Of a stretch of DNA of 64,000 bases, positions 1 to 11,665 are shown one piece after another. Position 1 is the stretch's first letter; each line of letters starts with the position of its first letter. The DNA comes from Medicago truncatula (taxonomy: Eukaryota; Streptophyta; Magnoliopsida; Fabales; Fabaceae), in assembly GCF_003473485.1 (NCBI RefSeq), contig NC_053042.1, positions 51,733,762 through 51,797,761 on the forward strand, read 5' to 3'. The translations under genes were made by a program, and so were the position numbers. Below the pieces are notes generated by a model. That model was not told the DNA's origin and did no database searches. It saw only the letters and a program-made list of their open reading frames with translations.

Positions 1-365
1 TCTTTGGATCAAAATACATTTTTGCCTCAGCTAGTCTAAATCGAACCGCAAAACACACACATACTTCTACGCACCCCAAAATATCTATTTTTAAGACGTA
101 TGTATAAACAGTTTTTTATTCAAGTCCATTGTACATGTATCTCACAGCATAATTTACAATCCTTAGATGCAAAGCAGCATATCGGATCAAAGGATCAAAT
201 CACAAGTTATCAGTTTCGATGTCAAGAAAGTGAAAAAAGGAAAATAAAAAAGGCGAGAAAAATTAGCATCAGATCAACACCATCCCTACCATGACATTGA
301 TATCAGTCTGCAATGCAACATTCAAATAGATTCACAGGGCAGAAGTTTGAGAGCTTAAGTTCTTT

Positions 366-480
366 GCTTTAGAATGCTTTACAAATCAACTAATAACTGA
401 GTCAATTAATGTTGGTGAAGTTTTTACATGAGATCATGAAGCAACAAACTTCTCTTTCATTGATGGATTCCAGTCCCCTG
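366..480 (-). pseudogene. ARL8 GTPase pseudogene, last-exon fragment (copy 1)
   Basis: This minus-strand piece matches, position for position, the last-exon fragments at 6403 and 19679, which encode the C-terminus of the small GTPase ARL8 (reading like [13 protein letters not shown] then a KHSKANN tail). This copy is more decayed and has no usable frame. The intron side is still visible above 480. It was recognised by alignment to the clearer copies, not on its own. Confidence 0.5.
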
Positions 481-1899
481 AAGAAAAGAAAGCTAATTTT
501 TTTTAAATCAATCAATAGCTTGGCTAGAAAAGCTACTAACGTCTTTTATGTAATATCTATGATAATGATCCTAGAAATGGAGATAGTCTTGATGCTAAAC
601 TTAAAGACATTTTAATTGAAAAATCGCCCATTATAGAATTGAATCTCACATTTTCCACTAACAAACTTTCTAGGCATTTTTTATAACCTTATTTTTCCAT
701 AAGGTGAGTAATTGAGAGACTTTGAAAAGAAAATTGTTGGTTTACTCTCGCATAAAGTTTATTGTTTTTGTTGTTAATTGTTAAACATATGGCTAAAAAG
801 GAAAATAAAACAAAAAAAAGGATCAAATTGAAAATTTGCGATTTCTTGGATGGAAACAACATAGACTAGAATATTGTATTGGCAATCTTGTGATAGAGGG
901 AAATTGGAAGACAAAAATAGAGATGGTGTATTTTCATAGACAATGAAAATAATGATGAGAAATTTTCCGAGTTTTAAAAAATGTTAAATCTATTTTCTGA
1001 GTGAAATGTTTGATTTATATTCTCTTATATTTATTAGTTAAAATGAAAACAGTGGAACACACAATAAATAAACAAGTTCTTACTTTCAATTCAAGTGAAA
1101 CTCAAATTAAGTATTTCTTAGAGGAGTTGATAGTTCAACTAATTTGAGCCAATAGTTGAAGTATATTGAAGGAGTTAAAAGACTAGAAATCGAATCCCAA
1201 TGAAAGAGAAAATGCTAATATAACAACTAATGTTTTCATATTGTTCTTGTTGTCTAAAAATGTTATCGGTTTTTATGATTATTTTGTTTCCTAAAAATGC
1301 TAAAAAAATGAAAATATAAAATTAATTTAACTTGTTGTAATAAGTTAAATGTAATTGTCTTAAAGAAAGTTTTGTCATTTACATATAATATATAATAGAT
1401 GGAAACAATTGAGATGTGCATCTGAACCAAATATTGTGAACAAACGAAATGAAAAAACCATGAGGTAAATACAAGTAAACTTATTAATGTTGATGAGGTC
1501 ATTATATATAAAGATTTTATGAGTGGTGGTTCATGAGAATGGATTTCCTCTTGTGAAAATTCCTCTAATCTTCTGTAGTGGCACAGTCTCCACATAAGTT
1601 GTCTTCTCTATTTTGTTTTAATCGTTTAAAATTCTCACATGCATTAATTTTTAATGAACAAGATTTCACTAAATTCTCATCTGACTCGAGAGGATCTAAA
1701 CCCGTGATTCACATGTTACATAAAAAAATTCATCGGGTTAGAGACCCACATCAAAGTTTGGTAGGTCTAAAGAGAATGATACTTTGGATGTCTTTGAAGT
1801 GTATCTCACCTCTCAAAATATGGTCAATAATAAATTTAGAGATAGAAATTCTCAATTTAAACTTAGACCTTTTTGTTATTACTATTATTGATAGATCCT

Positions 1900-2290
1900 A
1901 TATGAGCAAATTAGATTTTGCAGTTATGGTCCACATATTTTCTGAACTCCAAACACGCAACACTGTAACGCATGCATGCATATCACAATTATCAATTTGA
2001 AGATTATTACATGATCAGGTTGGTTATTCTTCTTCTTCTTCTTTAACTTCACCCTTGCTGTAAGTTTATCTTCTTCTTCAATATACTAGTTATTCCACGT
2101 CTCAACTAAACCAACATTTTCATCTCAATATGCAATTCTACACTCAAATTTTTCTCACTCTTCAAAACCCTTTTGAATCTAGTAACTGCTTTTATTCAAA
2201 TAATTTGGCTTTTATTAAATATATGTCTTTACGCTCAATGCCCATTAACTGTTTGTTGAAATGTCTCTTCCAGATGTTATAACTGGTGAT
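1900..2290 (+). repeat. LIP2 5'-leader duplicate (unit A)
   Basis: Matches the leader and first-intron start of LIP2 at 20.65-21.06 kb: the pyrimidine-rich TTCTTCTTC tract, the aacattttcatctcaatatg stretch, 'gaatctagtaactgctttta' and 'ttaactgtttgttgaaatg'. The coding exon of LIP2 is not present here, so this is a truncated duplicate and not a gene. A TC-rich leader with a gtaagt-like donor remnant is still visible. Confidence 0.7.
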
Positions 2291-3124
2291 CATCTCTGAC
2301 CTTGCAAGTTAGTTTTTTAAAGTTTAGACTTCAAGATAGAATACAGAGTGTAGGTTACTTTAGTTGTTGAAGGCTCTAATTCACAGTGCTATGTTGTATA
2401 ATAAGTCAAAAATAAAATTGGTCAAAGTTCAAAATAGATTATAAACCCTTTAGGTGTTTATTTCCCACTTTTGAAATATCACACATAATCATTACAATAT
2501 GTTGGTAAGTTTTCATTGTCTTTGATGAATTCAATTGTTAACTGTAGGAAAAGAAGATATCCAATGCATAAAATACAGTGAGGTTATTGCAGTTAACAGT
2601 TGAGTTTCATTCCTTTATCGAAATTAAAGGGAAAGGTTCAAAAATGCAACTTCTTAGCCTTGACAGAATCCCCTATTTCAGTAAATATAACCACTCATGA
2701 GAAAAATACAGAAATATTCGGCAAGCACAAGGGTTAAGTACTAGAAATTACCCCTTACCAAGGAAATGGGAGCATAGACAGAAATCCAGGTACATCATCA
2801 ATCTCAGTACTTTGGGCTTGAAATGCTTTATCAAATTGGTTTCTTATGCATAGTTTTCATTTGCCTATTGCATTTATTTATCTCACAAGTCTCAGTAGAG
2901 CTATGTTATTCAATATGATAACATTCTGGCTTGAATGTTCTTTTACTTCAGTAATGATCTGATTATGTAATGAGATCCTATTGGATATGAATATTAGCAT
3001 AAAATATTGTCATCAAATTCGTTAGTGATGATCTGTGGTGAAAAATAAATAAGATGCATGAGCATGTTTTTTCTTAAACAATTGTCTCAACTAACTAACT
3101 AACAAACTAAAACTTTTCATATCA

Positions 3125-3196
3125 GGGCATTTGGTCTAGTGGTATGATTCTCGCTTTGGGTGCGAGAGGTCCCGAGTTCGATTCTCGGAATGCCCC
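3125..3196 (+). tRNA. tRNA-Pro (anticodon TGG)
   Basis: 72-nt tRNA with a complete cloverleaf: acceptor GGGCATT/AATGCCC plus discriminator C, D-arm on GGTCTAGTGGTA, anticodon stem CTCGC/GCGAG with loop TTTGGGT (anticodon TGG, reads CCA), and T-stem CCGAG/CTCGG with TTCGATT. A T-run follows directly as a Pol III terminator. It is identical to the copy at 12358 and matches the plant cytosolic tRNA-Pro(UGG) sequence I know. Position 1 in unit A. Confidence 0.95.
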
Positions 3197-3365
3197 TTTT
3201 TGAAGGTCAGGAATTTAACTTTTTAATATTTTAGTTAAATACAAATAAGGTCATCTGGAAGTTGATAAGGTTGACTTATTAATTGGTTAATTAAATACCC
3301 ATAAGCCCCAGTTTTTATGCCTTGAGATGAATACTGTGATACATGAATATTGTACTAGTAGCCAG

Positions 3366-3535
3366 CTACGAAGCACGGACACTCCTCCAATTAGGCGTGT
3401 CCCAGTGTCGGACACGACCGACACTTGTATTTACACTAAAATATGTGACCTTTTTCAAATTATTATCTGTGTCGGCGTGTCAGTGTCCGTGTCGTGTCCG
3501 GTGTCCGTATCCATATCCGTATACGTGCTTCATAG
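3366..3535. mobile_element. hAT-like MITE, 170 bp
   Basis: Terminal inverted repeats CTACGAAGCACG / CTATGAAGCACG, flanked by the 8-bp direct repeat GTAGCCAG (3358-3365 and 3536-3543). The duplicated units at 11.83 and 16.28 kb have the same site uninterrupted (actagtagcca then agttatg or acttatg), so they act as empty sites. The interior is rich in gtgtcggacacg-type palindromes. The 8-bp duplication fits hAT. No transposase. Confidence 0.85.
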
Positions 3536-3649
3536 GTAGCCAGAGTTATGTCCTAACATCACGAACTCTCACTTTTCAATTACAATTGGTAACTAATTTC
3601 TTTTATAATCATATGAAAAGCTGCGTAGTTGCATGAGATAAAGTGTTGG

Positions 3650-3925
3650 GTAACAAAAAGCCAGCACAGAAAGGACTGAGGTCCATGAGGATGCTGTATT
3701 GGATGAGTGGAAATACTAGACAGGATTCATAACAAACAAAAAAAAACTAAAGATAGGAATAGGAACAATCACATTAAAGAGAGGACGTTGGGCTAGCAAG
3801 CTAGCACCAATTGTAAATAAGATGGTTAAATCCCGACTTAGCTGGTTTGGACATGTGTGGAGGAAATCTATTATAGTAAGGAGAATAGATCACATGGATG
3901 GTGGTTCAGTCGATTGATGTAGAGA
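3650..3925 (+). mobile_element. LINE reverse-transcriptase 3' fragment (unit A)
   Basis: One frame near 3817 reads KMVKSRLSWFGHVWRKS, the C-terminal end typical of a plant LINE reverse transcriptase. The part before it (around 'ggactgaggtccatgagg') corresponds to the preceding MRMLRWM region. Frame breaks and a short A-run show it is long dead. The same fragment is in units B (11.94 kb) and C (16.38 kb), so it was carried by the segmental duplication. Confidence 0.7.
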
Positions 3926-4275
3926 AAAACCATGAAAAAATATGAACGAAACAAAACTATTAACAAATGCTTAGACGTCCATATTTTGGCTATATATTAT
4001 TTATGCTAGAACATTATGACGACTTTTGATCCATCTAGCCAATTTTACCTAGTGAGATAGAACTTGATTGTTGTTGTATATGTGAAAATGTAAGATTAAA
4101 TTTCAACAGTGAACTTGTGTATCTTTCAAAAAAACAGTGAACTTGTGTATAATAGTAATGTAAATTTAAATTCGGCTATACATTTCTCGCACTGTAATGA
4201 CATGTGATAACACTGAGAGGTCAAAACTCAATTTTTTCTAACTAATTGATTCACAAACAATAACTTTTCATATAA

Positions 4276-4347
4276 GGGCATTTGGTCTAGTGGTATGATT
4301 CTCGCTTTGGGTGCGAGAGGTCCGGAGTTCGATTCTCCGAATGCCCC
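4276..4347 (+). tRNA. tRNA-Pro (anticodon TGG), T-stem variant B
   Basis: Full 72-nt cloverleaf identical to the 3125 copy, except that the T-stem is CGGAG/CTCCG instead of CCGAG/CTCGG. This is a paired change that keeps the stem intact. Loop TTTGGGT gives anticodon TGG. TTTT follows the discriminator base. Identical in sequence to the copies at 13560 and 18952. Position 2 in unit A. Confidence 0.94.
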
Positions 4348-5175
4348 TTTTGATGGTTATTTAACTTTCCAATATTTTAAGTTAAATACAAATAAGCTCT
4401 GTTTTTTTTTTTTTTTTTTTTTTTTTTGTTGAAGATCTGGAATCTGATAAGGTTGACTTGTTAGATTTTTAAGATCCGGAAGCTGTCAAGTTTTTATGCT
4501 TTTCATTTTTTAAGATCTGGAAGCTGTCAAGTTTGATCTACATACTAGTGTCTAGTAGTATTTATTCTAAGTAAAAACTAGCATTAGGGACTGCATGTGG
4601 CTGCTTTATATGAATGCTGAACAGCGTATGGGTGTTAGCTGAAAAACAAGTGGGTCATATAAGACTATTGTGAGTCATAGTTTATCAAACTTTATCTTAA
4701 CGATAAAATCCTAAGTTAACCCCTGAATGGTAAAAAAGTAAGTAGACTAATACTTTTTTTTTTTTATAAACCAAGTTATCCTCTGCGCACATCAACAGAG
4801 ACTGATATCTCAACTTAGCCGAGAATCATTTCAGGAGATGATCTCTTATAAATGATGTTTTATCTTTATGCAATAATCAGGGGTCGAACCTCCAACTAAA
4901 TGATTAAATGACTCTTTGATATCTTGCCTAGAAAAACATGTTAGCCTTAGAGATCGGTAGCTTCGTCCAGTGGCCTCATTATCAAGAGAAGAGCAGCCAG
5001 TTTCTGTTGGGTACGTTATATGTTGAAGAACAACTAACAATTGTGTATCCAAATAAGCAGATCTGGTCATTTTCATGCTAAATTACTTTACAACTGCAGA
5101 CCATGTGGCATGCATAAACAATTTTAATAGTAACAAGAAGTCATATATCTCACCTAACCATGCTTACTTCAATAT

Positions 5176-5247
5176 GGGCATTTGGTCTAGTGGTATGATT
5201 CTCGCTTCGGGTGCGAGAGGTTCCGAGTTCGATTCTCGGAATGCCCC
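5176..5247 (+). tRNA. tRNA-Pro (anticodon CGG)
   Basis: 72-nt cloverleaf with loop TTCGGGT, giving anticodon CGG (reads CCG). It differs from its neighbours at the wobble base and at one base next to the T-stem (GGTTCCGAG). Acceptor, D-arm, anticodon stem and T-arm all pair. The downstream T-run is weaker (atctttta). The matching position in unit B (12964) keeps TGG, and in unit C it is deleted. Either a real CCG isoacceptor or a recent wobble-base mutant. Confidence 0.92.
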
Positions 5248-5785
5248 ATCTTTTATATAGCGTTAGTTAGTTTTTACTATTGTCGGTGTTTGAAAACTGC
5301 CCAAGACCAATTTTTATTCAACATTTGTGGATCTTCAATAAAATCTGTTCAGATTGGATTTCATATTCTTTCTGAAATCAATCCATAGCCAAATTGCACA
5401 CATATAGTTTGATTTGCATATTGCATTTATTTATTCATATTAGAAATATGGTATTCCAATTTCCAATGTTGATAACATTCTGATTTGAATGTTTTTGCTT
5501 TAGTCCTCATCAGAATACATAATGAGATCCTAATGGATATTAGAAAGAAATCTTGTCATTAACTTGTGTTGTGATTACATGTGGTGAAAATCAGAGGTAT
5601 AAATTAATTTTTTTCCTAAAACAATCGTCCAAGCAACTCACACATAGGAGGATGTTATTAATAGGAGAATGTTATCAATGTAATGATGACATGTGGTAAA
5701 ATAAGAGGTCTAAATTAAATATTCTCCAATAATAATTGCGTGAACTAACTAATATAGATATCCAGAAACATAACTTTTCATATCA

Positions 5786-5857
5786 GGGCATTTGGTCTAG
5801 TGGTATGATTCTCGCTTTGGGTGCGAGAGGCCCGGAGTTCGATTCTCTGAATGCCCC
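5786..5857 (+). tRNA. tRNA-Pro (anticodon TGG), T-stem variant with wobble
   Basis: 72-nt cloverleaf, anticodon TGG. The T-stem is CGGAG/CTCTG, so one Watson-Crick pair of variant B has become a G-T wobble. Otherwise intact, followed by TTTTT. Position 4 in unit A. Confidence 0.92.
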
Positions 5858-6402
5858 TTTTTGAAGGTTAGGGGTTTTATTTTTCAACATTTTAGTTAAA
5901 TACAAATAAGGTCAGTATTTTTTTTATTGTTGAAGATCTTGATGCTGACAATGTTGACTAATTAATTGGTTAGTTGAATCTCAACAAGCATCAGTTTGTA
6001 TATACTTCTAGTTTTTTAAGATCTAGAAGCTGTCAAGTTTGACTTATATGCTGTGTACAGTACTAGTACATAAATAACAATTAACATCAGGCTCTGCATG
6101 CGAATGCCTTGTTCAGATGAATGCTGGAACACATGAATACTGTGTATTGGTGTTGGCTGAAAAACATGTTGGCCATTGAAGAATATTGTGAACCTGTATG
6201 GTAGGTAAATAAGTATAATACTCTCTTTGATACCTTTGTTGGTAAACCTAGTTATTACAAGCTATCAGATTGGATTTAAAGCCAGTCAAATATGGAAAAG
6301 AAAAACTAGTAGTATGATACACCAATATCATCCCTTCAATGACCTTGATATCAGTCTGCAATGTAACATTCAAATAGATTCATATGGCAGAAGTTGAGAG
6401 CT

Positions 6403-6890
6403 TCAGTTGTTTGCTTTAGAATGTTTTACAAACCGACAAATTACTGAGTCAATGTTGTTGGAGTTTTTACATGAGATCATGATGTAACAAACTTCCCTCC
6501 CATTGATTGATTTCAGTCCCCTGCTCATGTGAAACAACATCATATGAATGGAGCACATCCTGAAAAAAAGCAAATTTTTTGAAATCAAAGGATCACACAC
6601 TACTTAAATCTTTTTTGTCAGGTCTTGCTTAGACAAATCCCCAGGTTTGTCAATCTTATTAACCTAGAACCAGCAGTGGAATCCCTCTTTTTTTTTAAAA
6701 TAGCTAATGTTACTATGTTAATTTGTTAGCATTTGCTGGATGTAGGAATCGAATCTGAGATCACCCTTATCACTCCATTCTTTAACTCTTCCACCCTAGC
6801 CACCAAGTCAACCTTATAACTCCCAAGTCATGGAGTTCACTTCTTGAAGCAGGTAAATTCTCATAAGCGGCTGCATCAACATCATACCTG
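6403..6890 (-). pseudogene. ARL8 GTPase pseudogene (copy 2)
   Basis: Minus strand. The last exon (about 6403-6521) reads [20 protein letters not shown] and ends VKHSKANN, close to the C-terminus of plant ARL8. After an intron with an 'acatgagcag'-like acceptor, an upstream exon near 6625-6680 has the nucleotide-binding motif region (NKIDKPG then LSKQD), and a further piece near 6812-6890 matches the DAADYENLP/SELHDLL region. The exons carry frame breaks and an insertion, and the N-terminal exons with the P-loop are missing. Because introns are kept, it is a DNA-level duplicate and not a retrocopy. Confidence 0.75.
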
Positions 6891-6899
6891 CTAGTTCCA

Positions 6900-7634
6900 G
6901 CACAAAAAAATGGATGATAATTGTCCTCTGTGATACCTGGCCATATAAATGATCTAAATGAAGTTCAAATTAGGTAGTAGTAGGTGCTCCTTCCGATTAC
7001 AAGTTTGTAACAACATTGATGTGACAATATCGTCTTAATAGTTTTCACATTGATGCAATTGATTCTATTTGTAGCTTTCGGAGGGGATTTGTGATGCAGA
7101 TTGTGACATGCCATTTGGTGACGTGCCATCACTCTTTTATTCATTTTATTTGCTGGTAAATAACATGGCAAAATGCCACATCAACATAGAGAGGGAGATA
7201 GGTCACGCTTATTTGATTTGAATAATTCTCAGAGTCAATTAATAGCTAGTAAGGTGAGGCTTGAAACAAGATTGTTCATGGGACCTATGTTTCTCCAACC
7301 TTTCCTGTTCGACAAACATTTGACCCCTTGTGAGAATGCAGTTGATCAATTAGGTTGTGTCATGTGTGAGACCCAAGCTTAAGATGCTTTCACTCCTCTG
7401 TGCGTCTCCTATCTTCTATTGCATCTTCTATTGCGACAATCATTGTGATTCTTGTCACCTGATTGTGGGCGTCATAAATTATTGATCCCATTCTATATCC
7501 CGTAGGCCGGACCATCATTGCAAACCTCAATCACAGAGCAATGAATAACAGAAATATATATCAAATAAAACTGTACAAATGGAGGAATTATGGATTGAAT
7601 ATTATAGAACCACAAATGCAGAGATATTAATATC
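6900..7634. other. Spacer between units A and B
   Basis: No gene is supported. 6.96-7.17 kb recurs near 14.76-14.9 and partly near 20.24 kb, and is the tail of the repeat unit. 7.17-7.6 kb has only short unsupported frames. The 10-bp target duplication of the adjacent MITE ends it. Confidence 0.5.
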
Positions 7635-7920
7635 GGGTTAATAGTGCTTTTCAGCCCTGTAATATATGTCATTTCCGATTTTCGCCCCTATAAAATTTTC
7701 GGTTTGATTTGCACCCTCATAAAAATTTTATTTTCCGGAAAACACCCCTAATAGGCCATTTTCAGAATTTTTTTTTCAAGAAATTTTGGTTTTTGAATGG
7801 CCTATTAAGGGTGTTTTCCGGAAAAAAAATAAATTACGAGGTGCAAATTAAACCGAAAATTTTATAAGGACGAAAACCAGAAATGACATATATTAAAGGG
7901 GTAAAAAACACTATTAACCC
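7635..7920. mobile_element. Mutator-like foldback MITE, 286 bp
   Basis: Nearly the whole element is an inverted repeat. The left end gggttaatagtgcttttcag pairs with the right end ctattaaccc, and the arms stay recognisable to a short central spacer. A perfect 10-bp direct repeat TATTAATATC flanks it (7625-7634, 7921-7930). A 9-11 bp duplication and G-rich termini fit MULE-type elements. No coding capacity. Confidence 0.85.
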
Positions 7921-8209
7921 TATTAATATCCCTGTTTTGTTAATTGGATTTAACCGAACCACAAACTCCTATAAATTGTAGACACCCTAAAATATCAATT
8001 TTAAAAACATGTATGAACACAGTTGTTGGTTCAAATCCACTGCATATTTTACAACAGTCGGATGCAAACTTATCAAAGCACAAAGATTAAATCAGTCAAA
8101 AGATGAAAAGAAAAGAAAATAGTATGACACCGACATCATCTCTTCAGCGAACCTTGATATCAATCTGCAATGCAACATTCAAATAGATTCATAGGGCAGG
8201 AGTTGAGAG

Positions 8210-8600
8210 TTCTTTGCTTTAGAAAAATGTTTTACAAAGCAACGCATAACTGAGCCAATGTTGGTGTAGTTTTTACATGAGACCGTGAAGCAATAAACTT
8301 CTTTTTCGTTCCCTGCACATGTGAAAAAATATCAATGAAAGGAAAGTATACACATTCTGGAAAAAAAAAAAGCTAAAATTTAGAAATCAAAGGATCACAA
8401 TAGCTTGGCTACTGGACACACTACTTGCATATTTCTGTCGGGTCTTGCTTAGACAAATTGTCAGGTTTGTCAATTTTATTACCTAAAACCAGCAATTGAA
8501 TCCAATTTTAAGAAGGTTTGCTCAACAAAGTCATGGAGTTCCCTTCTTAAGACAGGGTATATTTTCATAATCAGCTGCATCAACAACATAACGGCCAGTT
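8210..8600 (-). pseudogene. ARL8 GTPase pseudogene (copy 3)
   Basis: Minus strand. Last-exon remnant at about 8210-8320, intron, then pieces of the NKIDKP exon near 8445-8490 and the YVVDAADYENIP exon near 8525-8600. Each piece is in a different frame and the NKID exon reads NKIDKPDNLSKQD. Same architecture as copies 2 and 5. Confidence 0.65.
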
Positions 8601-8619
8601 CCAGTACAAGAAATGGAAA

Positions 8620-9355
8620 ATTTAAAATGAAATTATATAAAAAGGAAAATAAAATGAAAAAAAAAGGATCAAATTGAAAATGCTAAATAAATCTATTTTC
8701 ATAAAAGAAAAATAGCCAATGAAATATTTGATTTTTTTAAGAAGAAATATTTGTTTTATATTCTCTTATAGTATTTATTAAAATAAAAACAGGGGACGTA
8801 CAATAAACAAGTTCTTACTTTCACTTCAAGTGAAGCACATATTAAATATTTCTTAGAGGTGTTGGTAGTTTAACTAATTTAAGCATATAATTAGAAGAAT
8901 ATTGAAAGAGTTCAGAGACTAGAATTCAAATCTCAATAAATGAGAAAATGGTAAATAAAACAACTAATGTTTTCATGATTACTGTTGTTGTCGAAAAATT
9001 CTATAAAAATTTAATTTAACTTGTTGTAATAAGTTGAATGTAAATGTCGTAAAGAGAGTTTTTCATTTGAAAACAATTGTGTGATGCATCTCAATTGAAA
9101 ATTTCACTAGCAAAATTAATGTAAGATACGAAAAGAAAAAACAAGAGGTAAATGCAAGTAAAATTATCAATATGGATGAGATCATTATAGATAAAGATTC
9201 TATGAATGGTGGTTTATATGTTGCATAAAAATTTTGGTGTGGGTTTAAAAGTCTTTGAAGTGTGTCTTAACTCTCAAACTATGATATATAATAAATTTGG
9301 AGGTAGAAATCCTTAGTTTAAATCATGTAAAAAAAGATGGTAAGTATAGAGGAAA
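8620..9355. other. AT-rich spacer, no gene seen
   Basis: Collinear with 780-1870 of unit A (shared 'tcttactttcacttcaagtg' and 'gttttcatgattactgttg' stretches). Nothing coding is supported on either strand. Confidence 0.5.
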
Positions 9356-10134
9356 GGCTATGTTTGGATTGATGGAGAGTGGTGGAATGGAATGGAATGG
9401 AGTGTGATGGAACTCATTCCATCCAATACCACCCATTAAGCCAAATTTTCATTCCCCCTAATTTGGGGTGTATCCAATGGAATGGAATACATAAATAATA
9501 CAATGACAACTATGCCCCTGCCTTTTTTATTTCATCAACTAATGATCCTCCTTTCGTCGTTTTTTTTTCTTCTTCTGTTCATTGCCTTCTTTCTTCTTGC
9601 CTTTCCCATACTTCATACTACTTCCCCATTTTGTTTCCGACATGTTTACTTACTACCGTAGAGAAATTGATTGGCAATTTACTATGTAACAATTGTAAAT
9701 TATGTAAGAATCATTATTATGCATTGCACAATTATCTTCAATTATAACTAATTAGTATTATACGTTTTTTTTTGCAGTTTATGCTTATTATGAACATGTA
9801 TGGACTTGTTTATTCTAACTAATCAGTACTGAACCTTTTTTTTAATTACCCATATTTATTATGTACTTGTTTATTAGGGTGTTACTTGATGCCAAAATAA
9901 ACATATATTGATTACACATTAATATTTTTAAACTAAAGGGTAAAATTGGAATAAAAAAGTTATAACATGTTCCGTTCCATTCACTTTCCAAACAATGGAG
10001 TGGGAAATTAGTTCCATTCTGTCTTAAAATTTCCAAACAATGGAATGAAATTTTTATTCCATACCGTTCCATTCCGTCCCGTCCCCATTCCGCTCCGTTA
10101 GTTTTAGATTATCCAAACAGAGGCAAAGAGTGAT
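9356..10134. mobile_element. hAT-like nonautonomous element, about 0.78 kb
   Basis: The left end GGCTATGTTTGGAT and the right end ATCCAAACAGAGGC are inverted, and both are followed inward by ggaatgg/ccattcc-rich stretches that extend the terminal repeats. Absent from unit A at the matching place. I could not find a convincing target duplication, so the superfamily is a guess from the terminus. Confidence 0.55.
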
Positions 10135-10199
10135 CTCATTGTCCCTTTTTGTTATTATTATTATTATTAACTAATAGATAGATAGATACTACAAGAGTA

Positions 10200-10610
10200 A
10201 ACTAGATTTTGCAGTTATTGTACTCGTATTTTCTTGAACTCCAAACATGCAACACGGTAACATATGCATGCATGTAGTTAGTATATCACAATTCACAACT
10301 CTCAATTTGAAGATTACACGATGATGAGGTTGGTTATCAGTCTTCTCCAATTTCATTTTCCTCACTATATTCTTCTTCTTCAACTTCACCCTTACCGTAA
10401 GTTTATCTTCTTCTTCTTCTTCTTCTTCTTCAATATACCAACATTTTCATCTCAATATGCAATTCCACCTTCATATTTTTCTCACTCTTCAAAACCCTTT
10501 TGAATCTAGTAACTGCTTTTATTCAAATAATTTGCCTTTACACTGAATGCCCGTTAACTGTTTGTTGAAATGTCTCTTCCAACTATAGACTTCATAAGTA
10601 TGCTGCATTT
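10200..10610 (+). repeat. LIP2 5'-leader duplicate (unit B)
   Basis: Same content as at 1900 and as the LIP2 leader itself: TC-rich tract expanded to about eight TTC repeats (10.41-10.43 kb), 'aacattttcatctcaatatg', 'gaatctagtaactgctttta', 'ttaactgtttgttgaaatg'. No LIP2 coding exon follows. Confidence 0.7.
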
Positions 10611-11592
10611 TCTGCTTACTTCTTACATTAGTTCACTTTCTAAATTTCAGATATGATTCATATGAAATGTAGTTAGATTATAAAACAATCGGGGAACTAA
10701 ATGCATGCTACATTTTATCAGATTCACACATTGGATATGTAGTAATATAGTTGGTATGAATAGTGGTTATAAGACTAAGTGGTGACCAATCTCTAACATT
10801 CCAAGTTGTGGTTTTGTAAAGTTGAGTACTTGAGTTAAGCTCAACTTAAATTTTAAGATAGAATGCAAAATGTAACTTACTTCACTTGTTGAACACTCAA
10901 ATTCATAGTGCAATGTTCTATGATAACTCAAAAATTAAATTGCTCTAACTAGTTCAAAATAGACTAGACTATAAGCCCTTTAAAGGTTTGAGGAGTGAGC
11001 AGTGTAGGATTTTCCACTTTTGAAATATCACACTTAATCACAACATGTTCGGAAGTTTTCATTATCTATGATGAATTCAAATTTTAACTGTAGGAATAGA
11101 AGAGATCCAATGCATAGAATACAGTGAGGCCTTGACAAATTCCCCAATTTCAGTAAATATGACAATTACAAGAAAAAGACAGAATTTTTTTGGCAGGCAT
11201 GTTGGTTAAGTACTAGAAATTACCCCTTCCTAAGGAAGTGGGAGCATAGACAGAAATCCAGGTACAGCATCAATCTCAGCACTTTTGGGCTTGAATTGCT
11301 TTATCAAATTGGCTTCTGATGCGTAGTGTTGATTTGCCAGTTGAATTTATTTATCACACAAGTCACGGTAGAGTTATGGTATTCAATATTGATAACATTC
11401 TGGTTTGAATGTTCTTTTACTTCAGTCATGATCAGATCACATAATGAGATCCTATTGGATATGAATATTAGCATAAATATTGTCATCAAATTGATTAGTG
11501 ATGACCTGTGGTGAAAATAAGAGGTATAAACATGTTTTTTCTTAAACAATTGTCTCAACTAACTTACTACCAAACTAAAACTTTTCATATCA

Positions 11593-11665
11593 GGGCATTT
11601 GGTCCTAGTGGTATCATTCTCGCTTTGGGTGCGAGAGGTCCCAAGTTTGATTCTCGGAATGCCCC
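11593..11665 (+). pseudogene. tRNA-Pro(TGG) pseudogene, D-arm insertion
   Basis: 73-nt copy at position 1 of unit B. It has an extra C in the D-arm (GGTCCTAG), a G-to-C change before the anticodon stem (tatcatt), a T-stem mismatch (CCAAG/CTCGG) and a changed B-box (TTTGATT). Anticodon loop TTTGGGT is intact. The internal promoter and folding are probably impaired. Confidence 0.8.

Larger units (their letters stand above)
1..7200. repeat. Higher-order repeat unit A (tRNA-Pro/ARL8 pseudogene unit)
   Basis: First of three related segments. In order it holds an ARL8 pseudogene piece, a LIP2-leader copy, four tRNA-Pro genes (3125, 4276, 5176, 5786) and a second ARL8 pseudogene. Its start matches the start of unit B (about 7930), and its end at 6.86-6.95 kb matches the end of unit C (about 20.04-20.1 kb). 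The flanks of each tRNA also resemble each other (a shared stretch on gttaaatacaaataagctc and gaagatctggaa), so the unit itself grew by tandem duplication of pieces of roughly 0.6-1.1 kb. Between the listed features I see no other gene. Confidence 0.8.

Noticed and set aside
3327-3636. Two overlapping frames with VSVSCPVSVS-like repeats
   Set aside because: They are translations of the hAT MITE interior.
4840-5075. About 240 bp present in units A and C but not in B, considered as an insertion
   Set aside because: No terminal repeats or target duplication; loss from unit B is the simpler explanation.
7173-7382. 69-codon frame in the unit A/B spacer
   Set aside because: No recognisable family, not kept in the related unit ends.
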